From Caprimulgus europaeus (taxonomy: Eukaryota > Chordata > Aves > Caprimulgiformes > Caprimulgidae): a DNA stretch of 64,000 bases. This document shows positions 12,410 to 24,122 of the stretch, in pieces. The notes under the pieces were generated by a model. It was not told the DNA's origin and searched no databases. It worked only from the letters and a program-made list of their open reading frames with translations. Each line of letters opens with the position of its first letter. The first letter of the stretch is position 1. The position numbers and the translations under genes were made by a program. The stretch spans positions 21,281,165-21,345,164 of the forward strand of contig OU015538.1 of the NCBI GenBank assembly GCA_907165065.1, in the 5' to 3' direction.

Positions 12410-12883
12410 AAACCCATCAGTGTTTGTAGCCCCCGTGGCCAGGAGAGCCCCCCACACTGGGGCTGGGGTCCCTCCTGCAGCGGGTGGGAACACAAACCCC
12501 TTCATGGGGAAGCAGTCACCATCAAGCTGAGGGCTGCAGCCCAAAGCCCTGAGCAGAGCTGATTTTTCCATGGGTGGGGATAACCGGCCACGCTCGGGGC
12601 TCCCGGGGCGCTGCCCCACAGGGAGGTGGAGCAGAGGCTGCCTGGAGAAAGCTGCGCGGGAGCTGCCGGGATGGCGAGACACGAGCACCTGGAAAGAATT
12701 AACGCTCACCCTCAGCAAGAGCTTGTGAGGAGAAAGAACAAAGCAGGCGAGGAAAAACCAGAGCAAGAACAGAATGGTGCGAGTGGGAAAAGGCATTCCT
12801 GCTGCTCTGCAAGGGGGAGCGGCCGCAGCAGCACTGCTGGGCTTTGGGGGAACGCTGCTCCCCGTAACACTCGGCCTGCCTCA

Positions 12884-13028
12884 CATTTTCTTTTCTGTTC
12901 ACTTCTGCCTCTGATTTTTTCCTCCTCTTTGCCTTTCCTTCCCTTTCCAACTTTATCCCATCCCTCTTTCTCCATTCTCTGATTTTTTCTATGCATCCTT
13001 CTCACACACTCCTCCTTTCCTTGCTGCA
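12884..13028. repeat. Pyrimidine-rich tract
   Basis: About 145 bp dominated by C and T on the plus strand, ending in TTGCTGCAG. The end looks like a splice acceptor (polypyrimidine tract plus CAG), but the next bases give no recognisable coding sequence. It is annotated only as low-complexity sequence. Confidence 0.65.
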
Positions 13029-16000
13029 GTAAGAGTTTCTTTCTGCACCCAAAGGCCATTCCCAGTTTCTCCTCAGCCTGGAGGCTTCGTGCCCCAGTTG
13101 TCCTTTCTCCAGGATGGAACCCCAGTGCTGATCCCTACTCACAGCTCTTCCTTGGGAGGCGCAGAAATGGGGATAGAGCATTGCTGCATTTAGACACATG
13201 AATAAACATTCTGGCAATTGCCACTAATATAAATTTTTTTGCAAGGGATAGCACATTTCCAGCATGTGGTCCCCTCTAGAACATGTGGGACCTGCTTTCC
13301 AAACACCTTATTTTGAAATAAATATTGCTAATAGCCTCCTGGCTGGCTTCTGTTTGCACTCCACCAGGCCTGATTACACTAATCACACAAAGACAGAACA
13401 ATGGCATTTCCCAAGGGAGTTTTCCTTCCCCGTGTCCTCCTGCTGCATTTTGCCCTGGGTGGAGGTGAGCGCAGGACTCCACGCCAGGCTGGTCCCATTG
13501 GCAGCCCCGGGGACACTATTTAGAGGAATTTGTTTCCTAAACCATGTATGTGTTTAGCATTAATCACATTTGCAGCCCTCCTCACTCTCTGATTGTGCCA
13601 GAGGTCCAGACTTGGGCTCAGCCATCCTGCAGCGCTCCCAGAGCAGGAGAGCAGAGGGGACACCATAACCCTCTTGGACCTGGGAACTGCTGTGCCTCAC
13701 TGGGCAGCAGATAATGTGATAACCCTCCTGAGCCCCCAGAGACACTCATCTGCAGGACCAAGTCATGACAGACCTTTGGGCAGCTGAGGAAGGTCTCTCT
13801 CACCTCCTTGCCCACTTTTCACCATGGACTAGACCAGCTCATCTGTGGGTATTTCTGGCTGCAGTGAAAGCAGAAGGGAGGTGAGAACTCCAGCGAGCTC
13901 CTGCAGCCAGATTCTGTGATTTCCAGCCCGTTTTGTTGGCTTGAGGGGTTGCACAAGTTTGGAGAAGTATTCAAGCATGAGTGTTTTACTCAAAGTTGAA
14001 CTCTAGTAGAGCTGGTGACATCAAGGACCTACAGAACCCATCCGCTCTCTCCCTGGAATTTCCAACTTCCTGAGTTTCTCCCACCACCATCTTCTGTCCC
14101 TACGGGGCCTGATGTAATAGGGCAGCAGTAAAAAGTTACTAGGTATAAATGAACTGATGGGGATTAAAGAACCAGCACATGCCTCCTGGAAGGCTTTAAA
14201 AGCATCCTGTTTAGGAACAGCTCTGTTTCTGTGTCCCACATTCTTAGTAATTTTCTTCTGTTTTTTTCATTCCTGTGGAGGAATTGCAGATGACGCCGGC
14301 TCACCAGGTCCCATTTCATCCCCCCTCCCTGGGGCAGCAGGAGCCCATCTCCAAGGCTTTTGCCTTTCCCTAGGATTTTTTTTTAAGGATTTTAGTTTCA
14401 GATTGTTCATGCCTTTGCCTGAGAGACCCACAGATCCGTATCCCCAGGGGAGGGTGCAGAGGTGGGGTGCAGGTTCCTGGGGCAGCACAGACTTTGCTGT
14501 GCGCTGGGTGACGTCCGTAGCAGCCGGGTATCACTCTGGGAAGCCAGGATGGCTTTGAGAACAAGTTCAAGCCAACCTCACAGAGCAAACAAGTCATGGC
14601 CAGGGCTCCTGTGAGCTCTGCTGATGCCCAGTGGGTGGTTTCTCCCATTGCATCCAGCCTTTCGGAAGGAAAATTCAAGTCCTTCCCGCTTTGGGATATA
14701 GAGAGCTAAGCTGGACCAGGAAATTCTGTGCAGCTTACTAAGTTTATTTGCTTTATAGGGCATTTCTGTTCACTTTGCACTGTGATTTGCTGTTTACAGG
14801 TAGCATCAGAATGTTCCCTGGCGGGGAACTGCTCTGGGTGTTGTTGGCATGAGTGTGGTGGGAAGGAGGAGGTGAGGCCAGAGCCAGGAGGAGCGGGGAG
14901 CAGGCGGGACAGGAGTCATGCAACAGCCTCCGAGCAGACGTCTCAACTTCCAGCAGTCTTCTGTGGTGTTGAGGTCACCCAGGATCATCTGTGCACCAAG
15001 CAGCTGAGCATCTCTTGTCAGGAGAACTGTAAAGCGGGTGGAACTGGGATGTACTGGGGCATTTGGGATCATTTATGTTCTTGTCTCTCCTGGATCATGT
15101 AGCTTTGCACCCAGCATTACTGTAAGAACCACGCTGCTGCTGGACTTCACAAGCTCCCAGGCACATTAAAGCCACGTGCAATGAGCAGCCTGTTTGGGAA
15201 GGAAGTGGCCAGCTCTGTGCATGTTTGGTTCATTCTTGGAGGATTTTGGTCTTGTCTGCCTGCTGTCCCAATGTATTCCCCCTCCCGGATAAGTACCACG
15301 TGCTCTGTGGCACACTGTGTGCGTAGGGGGGTTTTATCCCTGTTTGCATGTCTGGCTGTGGCACAGGTCCCTGGCATTTCTTATTTGGTGGCTGTGGCCA
15401 GCAGGTTTCCATCTGTATCCAAGGGCAGAGCTCTGAGCAGACCCCTGAAAGCACAATGTCAGCGTCACACCCGCGCCTGAGCAGCGGCCGCACAAGGCTG
15501 CACCCAGCTTGGCCAACGCCGATTTATTTGCTGCAGTTGGATGCACGTTCTGGCATTTCTGTGGTATTTAGAAAGGCTTAATGGCTATGAAGAGGCTGTC
15601 TGGTGTGGCTTAAATGGAGTTGGTGGAGCTCTGCCATGTTCCTCAGTCAGGAGCTGGTCTCGGTGCCACTTCTCACAGAGTATCAGGCCAGGCTTTGGAA
15701 GAGCTGGTGATGAGTCTCCAGAGGTTGGCAAGTTTTGAGCCTTTCAGGCAGCTCATCTGGACATATTGCACAGATCTTTGGTTTGAAGATTAGGTTGGAA
15801 AACTTTGAAAGATCTCCCTGCCCCCTGAGATTTCATGTACTTCCTGGCTCTGCTCGAACCAAAACCGCAGGGCCAGAACAAAGGCTTTTCTCCTTGCACC
15901 TTGCTATTTGAGATGAAAACAAAGCCTCAGCGGGCGAGAAGCTGTTGGATGTGTCTTTCTAAGCCAGAGCAAACCAAACATTTTCAGCCTGTATCAGCTC

Positions 16001-16794
16001 AGGCTTGAGTTGAGATGCAGAGCGAGGGCCTGAGCCAGATCATGGTTTATTTCCAAGCAGCTTGGAAAAAACAGAAGCTTGGTTCATACCTACATTCAGA
16101 ACCTCATCCAGCTTGGACGAGATCCCTCTCGCTGCCCTTGTGTGCTGCATTTACATGCTGGGTGGCCTGAAGCTTTTTCCCATGGTCGTTGAGAGAAACC
16201 AGAAATGGGATGGGTAGAAAACCAGTGACAGTGGAATATTCTGTAGGGATATTGCTCAGCTTTCGCACGCCCACTTGTAACTGAGCACAGCGCCCGCCTC
16301 TCCCTGGCTGAGTTTCATGCCAGATCTGTGTGTTGGCATCTCTCTCCACCTGCCTAATGCATGTGTAGATAATGTTAGCAGGCACTTTTCTGAAATGAAG
16401 TGTGGGAGGACGGTTTGTTCTCTCCCTGGCAAGCTGCAGATGATGAGGTGCATGTGCTTCTGCAGCGACAACAGTGATAAGGGAGTGTTAATATCCCCAT
16501 GAATCCCTCATTTGGAGGAAAATGGGGCTTTTTATTCTAGACTGTTAAAGCATTTCACAGAGCTCTCCACAAATGTAACCCAGGAGCAGTGCCTGTGTCC
16601 AGCTGCTGCACATGAACCTCCCTGAACAATCCCGCCGCCAGAACCCGGTGCCCGCCTGAGACGATGAGACATTTGTGAGGCAGAAATATTCTGCATTAAA
16701 GCAGACGTTGATCCCATCTGAGGTGTCTGTTCTGTTACAGCTACTCTCAGTCTTAATTTCTCTCCGTCATGCCTCCTGCATCTGCCTGCCTTCT

Positions 16795-16870
16795 CCCTGC
16801 GTGCGCACTGCGAGCGCCGGCGGCCGGAGGATCGCGTGCAGGGGGTTTGCATTACGCCGCGATGCCTTTT
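16795..16870. other. Short CpG-dense patch
   Basis: Roughly 75 bp with closely spaced CpG dinucleotides (GCGTGCGCACTGCGAGCGCC and further GCCGCGATGCC). It is too short for a standard CpG island, and no transcript can be tied to it. Confidence 0.5.
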
Positions 16871-18899
16871 GCAGATGAGGTACCCAAATAAAACCCTGGC
16901 GTGAAATTTTTCTGGGCTTCTAGGATGCTGTGCACCTCTTCTCCCTCATTTCACCTTCCTCTGGGTGGGTTGATGACACAGACCCTTTCCCATCCGCCAT
17001 CAGATCTGCTTTGCCGATGGGCACAGGCACAAATTCTCTCTGTGCTGGAGACAAGAGCCTCTGTCCCCCTCTGTGGCCTCGGGTGCCACGTCCCAGGAGG
17101 AGGGGACACTGTGGTCCCCTGCAGCGATGTGTGCAGACTTCAGTGGAGAAGACCAAGCTGCACTGTGAGCCTGGGGCTGAGGCTCAGGGGCTGCTGTCGC
17201 TGGCCTGGTGACTCGGCACCACTGCAGCTGGGGTGGAGATCGGAGTTGGATAAGCTCAAGGGAATCCAAAGATGCTCTTGCAAATGGAGGGTGTCAGGAA
17301 AGATGACTGAGGCTGTGAGAAGCCATGTCCAGAAGGTGCTGAAGACCATCATCTGCCTCACTGATGATGCTACTCAGGAGCAGGAGGGACTCCTGTGCAA
17401 AGCCCTTCTCCAGCCAGTGCTCCCTACCACAGTATTTGATTCCCAAGACACAAACTGCTGCAGCTTCTCACCACAGACAACAGGATCTATTCCAACATGA
17501 CATACCTTTGGTTTTCCTGGGCTTTGTGGCTTGCATCAGGCATAGACCACCAGTCTCCCACTTAGCTATTCATCTGCCTCCCACGTCTCTCCCCACACTT
17601 CTCGCAAGTAGAGCAAGACCCTTCCACCTCTGCTCTCCTTGGAAGAGCATTCCCACCGAGGTATGGAGTGGATTTTCTGAGGCTCAGCGTACTCGTGGGC
17701 ACATCCAGGGAGCGTTCCCATCCTCCATCTGTTTAACTCTTTGGGAAAAAAAATAAAGCAGCCAAACAATGAGTGAGTACAAAAGCATATGTGAGGAATT
17801 GGCAAGGAGCTCTCCCTGACTCACAGCATCCATGCTTCTGCATGTCTGCTCCACGCACACACCACTGCCTCTCCTTACCCCTGCTTTAATTAGTAAGGGC
17901 TGAGCACACTCTGGGAACACATTGGGAGAGGAGTGATGAGCAAAACAGCAGCTCCAGATGAGCGAAAGCATCTGAGGAGTTTAAGATGGAAAAAGGGGTC
18001 GGTCTGTGTTCTCCGACCGCGTGCGTGTGTACATGGTGCTGGTGACTGCTCCAGCTAACGAGCATCTTTGCTCCCAGGAGCAGGCAGAGGTAGAGTCAAG
18101 CAGAGAAGCTGCCTGCACCAATTACCTGTGCAAGAGCACATTCCTGAAAGCGTCGTTTCTCGGAGTGGTATTCAGCTCTTGCTCTTCTGATGCTGGATTA
18201 GGGGTCTGGAAAGTCTCTCTCCTTGGGCCTTGGCCAAGGCTGTTCTCAAATACCTCCAGCGGTGTGCTGCTGTTCCTTCCTGAAGAAGCTGGCCTGCTGG
18301 AGAGATGACCCAGTGCTCCTGTTAAATGTTCCTCTGTGCAGCATCCTCCAGCTGCCCCCAGCCAGACCACTTCATCCCCTCTTTGGTGGCAGGAGCCTCA
18401 CGATTCCTCTCCTCCTTCAGCCCACCACAAATCCACTCGGACCATGGCTCTGGTGTCCATCTAGTCTTAGCTAGGACTTTGCTAGGCTGGAGTCCATGTC
18501 TTCTTTTTGATCTTTCTGAAGAAGCCACAGACCTTTCCAAAAGTGCTCCAAGAATGCAGCCTAGTGGCCTCCGTGGCCGCTTGCTCAGCGTGCGCCTGGC
18601 TGCCCCGGGCTGGCAGGTGATGAACCGAGCGGCTGAGCCTGCCGGGAAGGGAAGGGAAGGGGTGACGGCAGCATCAGCCCCCCCTTCGCCCTCTCCAGCA
18701 GTCAGATCCGGGCAGTGATAATGGCTTTGTTTAAAAAAGAAGAAGAGGAAGGGAAATGGAAGTCACACACAACAGGAGTTGCCTCACCCAAGTATCCCAA
18801 GGACCTTGGCTGCCAGAACTAGTTGGAAATAAACGCTGCAGACAATACAGGGCTGTATCTGGGAGCTGCAGGAGCCCGGCCAGCCCCCTCTTCCCTCTC

Positions 18900-19030
18900 A
18901 AGATCTGATAGGGCTCTGTGCTGGCACGGGACGGGCGCACCGGCCATTGTCCCCGCCTGGCCCGCGCCGCTGCCGGCCGGTGGAGCTGTCCTGGGACCCG
19001 TGCGGGCTGCGGAGGGGAGAGAATCGCAGG
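18900..19030. other. CpG-dense patch
   Basis: About 130 bp very rich in C, G and CpG, for example GCCCGCGCCGCTGCCGGCCGG. It is followed by an AT-richer segment with no recognised exon. It could be a small unmethylated element or chance GC-rich sequence. Confidence 0.5.
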
Positions 19031-20179
19031 AAATCAGACCAGATCATATCCGACCTTGCACTGCATCACATCTCAGGGCAGCATTTTTTTCCCCACTGTC
19101 CTTGCTGGCTCGTTTTGGCCACGAGGAGCGGTGTGACATGCAAACAGTTGGTCTCCCAAAATAACTGAATGTGCTCATTGCCGGGCTGATTCCTGGTGCA
19201 CCTATGGCCTTATCCTCCCCCTGACAAAGGCTGAGACCAAACTGTTTGAGAAAAAAAGCAGGGTGAAACATCTGGCAAAGTTGCTGGCTCGTTCCTCAGG
19301 CCACGTGGGGAGCATTCATGCAGCATTTACTCATGGGGGGGTCTTACATCTGATGTTGGGGGCAGTGGCACGCAGCGTGACGATGACTACCTCGGGGACC
19401 CTCTGCTCTCCTCTCCCAGCACTGAGCAGGGCAGAGGGAAAAGCTCCCGACTTCCCATTTCTCCTCACAAACATGCCTGAATTATTAAAACAAAACTGCT
19501 AATTCCTGCACAGGAATGGCAATTCTTCCCCTCCCCAAATCCCCTGAGCACAGAAACTTCGTCATTACCAAGGGATTCCATTCAGATTTTGCTGTTGTCT
19601 CCTCAAACTGGAGAGTCTCAGCAGGGAACTTGGTGGAAGGGATCTGCATTGGTGCCATCCCTGCAGCACCCTGAAATCCCTGTGGTGGGCAGAGGTGGGA
19701 TGTGTGCTGAGTCTTTGGACTGGTCACCAGTGCTTGGGATCCCCAGCAGCTCCTTTGCATGGTGGCAAAACACCACAGCCCTCCGAGGGCACGAGCTCTG
19801 CCCACCTCGAGCTGCCACCTCCATGGTCTGGGCAGCAGAGACCTGGTCCAACACCAGGTTTGGACCTGGTGCTACCAACCAGCCAGCCCAGCCCTTCCTC
19901 ACCTCCAGCAGAGAAGGTCTTTGTGCTCCTCGCTATGGAAGAAGTTGGTTTTTACTCCCAGCCTTTCCATAAACCAGCTGCACGGCTCTGGGCAAGTCAG
20001 GCTTTGGTCTCAGCCCAGGCAGGATAAGTCCTTGCACGTGCAGCGGTTGCCTGGCTGAAGCAAGCTGCTGAGGGGACGAGCAGCCTTTGTCTGTCACCCC
20101 GGGGGGCTGCAACCTGCCCCCCGTCCTGCCCATCTCCCCAGCCAGCAGTGTGACCCAACAGCTCTCCATCTATCAATGG

Positions 20180-20290
20180 CACCCGTAATTAATTTGTCTG
20201 TACCGATGCTCCTGGTAATTCTCTTGTTTGTACCACCTCAGAGCATCCCTAGGGAAGGGCACAAGTCTTAATTAACATTTGTAAAGCTGC
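20180..20290. promoter_or_regulatory. TAATTA-containing segment, candidate conserved element
   Basis: Contains GTAATTAATTTG at about 20185-20196 and TTAATTAA at 20268-20275. Two related blocks containing TGTACC lie between them (TTTGTCTGTACC and CTTGTTTGTACC). Homeodomain-type cores in an otherwise GC-rich region suggest a regulatory element, but this is inference from motifs alone. Confidence 0.25.
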
Positions 20291-20491
20291 CTGAGCACTG
20301 TGCCTGGGAAATGTGAGACAGGGAAGGTTACTGTGAACCAAGGTGGTTTCATCTTCTTCTTTTTAATTTTTTTTCCTTCTTTGCATACCCCCTTCTTCTC
20401 CCCAGCGGGCACACAGACCTCCAGCTACCCTTGTGCGGTGGGCTTGCTTTGCAGCATTACCTCTGCTAGCAGAGACCCTGCCAACCCCTGC

Positions 20492-20874
20492 CCACACACA
20501 CACACGTGTGCACACACACACACACACACACACACACGCGTGTGCACACACACACACACACAGACACACACAGACACACACAGACACACACACACACACA
20601 CAGACACACACACACGTGTGCACACACACACACACACGTGTGCCCACACAGACACACACAGACACACACAGACACACACACACACACACACAGACACACA
20701 CACACACACACACTGTGCACACACACACAGGTGTGCACACACACGCACACACACACGTGTGCACACACACACACAGACACACACACACGTGTGCACACAC
20801 ACACACACGTGTGCACACACACACACACGCACGCACACGTGTGCACACACGCACACACACACACGTGCACACAC
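20492..20874. repeat. CA microsatellite with CAGACA and CACGTGTG variants
   Basis: A compound (CA)n array of about 383 bp. Pure CA runs alternate with CAGACACA units and with a recurrent self-complementary block of the form CACACGTGTGCACAC. Alternating purine-pyrimidine sequence of this length can adopt Z-DNA. All frames are open through it and give meaningless Thr/His- or Val/Cys-rich translations. Confidence 0.97.
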
Positions 20875-21665
20875 CACTGAATGTCCACGTTTTCCACCCC
20901 TACTTTGCAATCCCCAGTGATTTGCAGAACCTCACAAATCGCCTTCTCGGTGAAGAAGCTCACACTTGCTTTCACACGGGTGTGTGTCACACCAGAGCAC
21001 ACGCCTCTCACACCCACTCCAGTAACCAGCTCAGGAATCCTCGTGCTGCTGCTTGCAAACTGCCAAATGAGACGCAAATCAAATGTAAATCCCCCGGGTG
21101 ACAGCGCCAGCAGAGCCTGGGACTGGCACCCTGGGACTGGCACCCTGGGACTGGCATCCTGGGACTGGCATCCTGGCACAGCCGTGCTGCTCTCCGGGAT
21201 GTGGGGCAGCGCAGACAGGCTGAACCCCAGCTGCTCCAGCCTCATTAGTGCCCTGGGCTAATTAACTCTTCCGGAAAGGCAGGTGCAGGATCAGGCTGGT
21301 GAGGTGCCATCGCGCTGTGGTGAGGTTGCTCTGGCACTGGGCGCGTAGCTGGACCGTGCAGTAAAGGCGCATCCGGAGCAGCACGATGCTCCTCACCCCT
21401 TGGGCTCACCTGCCCCAGGTGCGATGAGCTCGGTCCTTCCTTTCTGCACAGGAATGAGCAGGAGCCTCTGGCTGGTGTCTGCCCTTTGGCTGAGCATCCA
21501 TGCAGGGTTTCCCCCTGTTCTTTTGGGGAGGCAGCAGATGGCACAGCCCCTTTCCCTGGCACACTGCTGGCTGTGCTGGGGCAGGACAGCAGATGGGGAC
21601 CAAAGCTTCCCCCCTGGGGCAATCAGGTACCCACGGCCCCAGAGCAGTTTTGCAGGGCTCACCCC
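20875..21665. other. Unique non-coding DNA
   Basis: Between the CA array and the next CR1 copy only a small 15-bp tandem repeat (annotated separately) is recognised. No exon or RNA gene is supported. Confidence 0.5.
21116..21178. repeat. 15-bp tandem repeat, 4 units
   Basis: Four units of CCTGGGACTGGCACC or CCTGGGACTGGCATC in exact phase, then a broken unit. The core GGGACTGG also occurs in the 15-bp minisatellite at 7851-8055. Confidence 0.95.
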
Positions 21666-22058
21666 AGAATCATGGAATCGTTGTGGTGGGAAAAGACCTT
21701 TAAGATTCTCGAGTCCAACCATGAACCCAACACTGACAATCCCACCTCTAACCCATGTCCCTCAGCACCTCGTCTGTCCATCTGATAAATCCCACCAGGG
21801 AAGGTGACTCCACCACCTCCCTGGGCAGCCTGTGCCAATGCCTGACTGCCCTTTGGGTGAAGAAGTTTCTCCTCAGATCCAATCTAAACCTTCCCTGGGG
21901 AAACTTGAGGCCATTTCCTCTGGTTCTAGCACTTGTTACCTGGGAGAAGAGACCGACCCCCACCTCTCTCCACCCTCCTTGCAGGGACTTGGACAGAGCC
22001 AGAAGGTCTCCCCTCAGCCTCCTTTTCTCCAGGCTCAGCACCCCCAGTTCCCTCCAGT
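21666..22058 (-). mobile_element. CR1 LINE 3' fragment (older subgroup)
   Basis: On the minus strand this encodes the end of CR1 ORF2: [16 protein letters not shown], then [32 protein letters not shown] and DEVLRDMG. The 3' end lies at the low-coordinate side (AGAATCATGGAATCG). The frame is open over about 100 codons. It reads RLPREVVES where the young group reads GLPRAVVES, so it belongs to a different and probably older subfamily. Similarity to CR1 stops near 22058, and the sequence upstream in the element's direction is unrelated. Confidence 0.92.
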
Positions 22059-23634
22059 GTGTCCTTCCAGCAAACAGAGGCCTCTGGCTCTGTTGCTGGT
22101 TGCTGTTGAATCTTCTCAGCCAAATCTCCAACGTCTTGGCTGAGCTGTGCTCCGCAGCCAGCCAGATTTCTGATGCTTAGCAAAAATATTCATTAACGAC
22201 TTAATCTGCACACACACAGGGGAAGCTTTTAGTGTGTTTGTTCTAGGCCTGTGAAAGGGTGATCTGGCCACTGCTTTAACCCCTGCCTTGATCTGTGATC
22301 TCACAGGTGAGGAATTCAGAGAGATGCTGTTAGGGGAGACGGTCCAAAGTATCCCCTGTGCTCCCACCGCAGCGCCTTCACCCACCGACACCCGCTGAAA
22401 ACACACGTGGTGCCAAGTGTAGTGACTCTCTGCAGAGCTGTCACCTCACCACTGTGGGGTGCCCGGGGGAAACTGTCACCTCACCACTGCGGGGTGCCTG
22501 GCATGATGATGCTGCCCCACTGCTCTGGAGGGAAGGTCTGGGGGTGCAGTTCTCCCCTTAGCCTCACCCAGGACATGGTGTTACGTGATGGAAAAGCATC
22601 ACACCTGACTGTGCAGCCTCCTGGAACTTCGTGGTGGTGTCCCACCTTCTGTGATCTTTGGTGTGTCCCATCCTGCTTCTCAATGTCCTGGTTGGTGCAA
22701 CCAGGCTAATGAGCCCCGACTCTGAGCAAGAGTGTGGGTGGCTTGACCAGAGGAAGCTGTGGGAGCATCATCTGTGCCCAAAGTGAGGGAGAAGGCAGGA
22801 GAGTGCTGGGAACAAGGAGAGACAACATTTGAGCCAACATCTGAAAGGCTTTCCTGGGGGATTAGTGCCTGTGACTTCTCTTCTCCCAAGGCATCATCAG
22901 CCTACCCAGAATAAAATGCCCTCTCCAGATGCTGCAGTACTGGTGTTGCCTTCAGACCCGTGTGTGTCCTCCACTGAGGAGCTGAACCCCATTTCTCCTG
23001 AAGAAAACAGTCAAAGCCCCTCACATCTGCTTGCTGGGACCTCCAGGGTAATTCTGGCTGCTGCTGAGGGGCACCTGCCCTGTCCACAAGGCCAGGGGAC
23101 AGCCACCCCCAGCCCTTCCCCTATGGCTTCAGGTCCGAGTGCCTCTGGGATTGGCAGATAAATCATAAACAAGAGGAGCTGGGGCAGGGGATGGGATGAG
23201 TCTCAGCACTCATGGCTTGCACGGGGATGGAAAGGTGGGCAGGAGGGGAAGGCACAGGGGAGGCAGCGCTGGGAGGAGCTGCCAGAGCTGGTGCATAGAC
23301 ACGGAGCGGTGCGAGGGCTGGCTGCTGGGGAGGTGGGAGGTTGTAATGCAGCCAGGAGACACGAAATCACGTGTAATGATCCCAGCTACCCCCGCAGCAC
23401 CAGCACTCGTCCTCCCCAGCCTGCTGAGACCATGGGTGGGTGTCTCTGAGTCACACGAACAACCCCCAGGCTGGGGTGTGCTGGGACTCCCAGGCTCTGG
23501 TGACTGGTCCAAACTGGCTGTGTGTGGTGCAGACGCAGGCAGGTGGCCTGTTCCTTACTGGGAAAATACTCCAGAGCCATCGGGCTTGAGGGTGACCCAC
23601 CACCCCTCCAGCCTTGAGTACAGGGGGTGCCAGG
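22059..23634. other. Unique non-coding DNA
   Basis: Contains a 35-bp duplication (annotated separately) and otherwise nothing that I recognise. Open frames, including one of about 178 codons near the right-hand end, run into the CR1 copy and have no domain of their own. Confidence 0.5.
22438..22504. repeat. 35-bp tandem duplication
   Basis: Two head-to-tail copies, starting at 22438 and 22473, each beginning CTGTCACCTCACCACTG. The copies differ at a few bases. Confidence 0.85.
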
Positions 23635-23826
23635 GCCCTGGGCCAGGCTGCCCAGAGAGGCTGTGGAGTCTCCTTCTCTGGAGAGATTCCAGACCCACCT
23701 GGATGCAGCCCTGTGCAACCTGCTCTGGGTGACCCTGCTTTGGCAGGACAGGGGTTGGACTGGATGGTCTCCAGAGCTCCCTTCCCACCCCACCACTCTG
23801 GGTGCAGTTTTGGGAATCACAGGATA
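23635..23826 (+). mobile_element. CR1 LINE 3' fragment (GWTGW-type 3' end)
   Basis: About 190 bp from the CR1 ORF2 C-terminus ([21 protein letters not shown]-like sequence, partly frameshifted) through the 3' end. The ending reads GGTTGGACTGGATGG, then TCCAGAGCTCCCTTCC and GGAATCACAGGAT. This 3' end differs from that of the young group and matches the minus-strand copy at 61263-61625. It is directly followed by a second CR1 fragment. Confidence 0.88.
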
Positions 23827-23827
23827 A

Positions 23828-24122
23828 AAAGGATCTAAAGCTGCTGGAGAGTGTCCAGAGCAGGGACACAGCATTGGGGAAGGGTTCAGAGGGGAAGGGT
23901 GTGAGGAGAGGCTGAAGGCACTTGGGTTGTTCAGCCTGGAGAAGAGGAGACTGAGAGGAGATCTCCTGGCGGTCTGGAACTTCCTCCCAAGGGGAAGAGG
24001 AGGGGCAGGCGCTGAGCTCTTCTCTCTGGCCACCAACGCCAGGAGCAGAGGCCATGGCAGGAAGATGTGGCAGAGGAGGGGGAGGTTGGCCATGAGGAAA
24101 AGGTTCTTGAGGCAGAGGGTGG
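23828..24122 (+). mobile_element. CR1 LINE internal ORF2 fragment lacking its 3' end
   Basis: Begins at the CR1 segment that reads LLERVQRR-like (here CTGCTGGAGAGTGTCCAGAG) and continues through [25 protein letters not shown] and AMRKRFLRQRV. It then stops before the VESPSL block, so the 3' terminus is missing. It lies a base or two after the 3' end of the previous CR1 copy on the same strand. The piece could be the front part of one rearranged element or a separate insertion that lost its end. Its divergence suggests an old copy. Confidence 0.85.

Larger units (their letters stand above)
12410..20491. other. 8-kb repeat-poor unique DNA, no gene recognised
   Basis: This is one of the longest repeat-free parts of the window. 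Landmarks are a CpG-rich patch at 12590-12680, a pyrimidine tract at about 12884-13028 that ends in TTGCTGCAG, a CpG-dense patch at 16795-16870 and another at 18900-19030. A TAATTA-bearing segment lies at 20180-20290. I checked the open frames for known domains and for splice-bounded exons and found none that I would call. Confidence 0.5.

Noticed and set aside
12884-13028. Splice acceptor before an exon at about 13029
   Set aside because: The pyrimidine tract and CAG are present, but the following sequence has no protein homology that I recognise and no clear donor-bounded exon.
20300-21245. Long frames on both strands of 160-260 codons rich in Thr/His or Val/Cys
   Set aside because: They are translations of the CA/CAGACA array, which has no stop codons in any frame.
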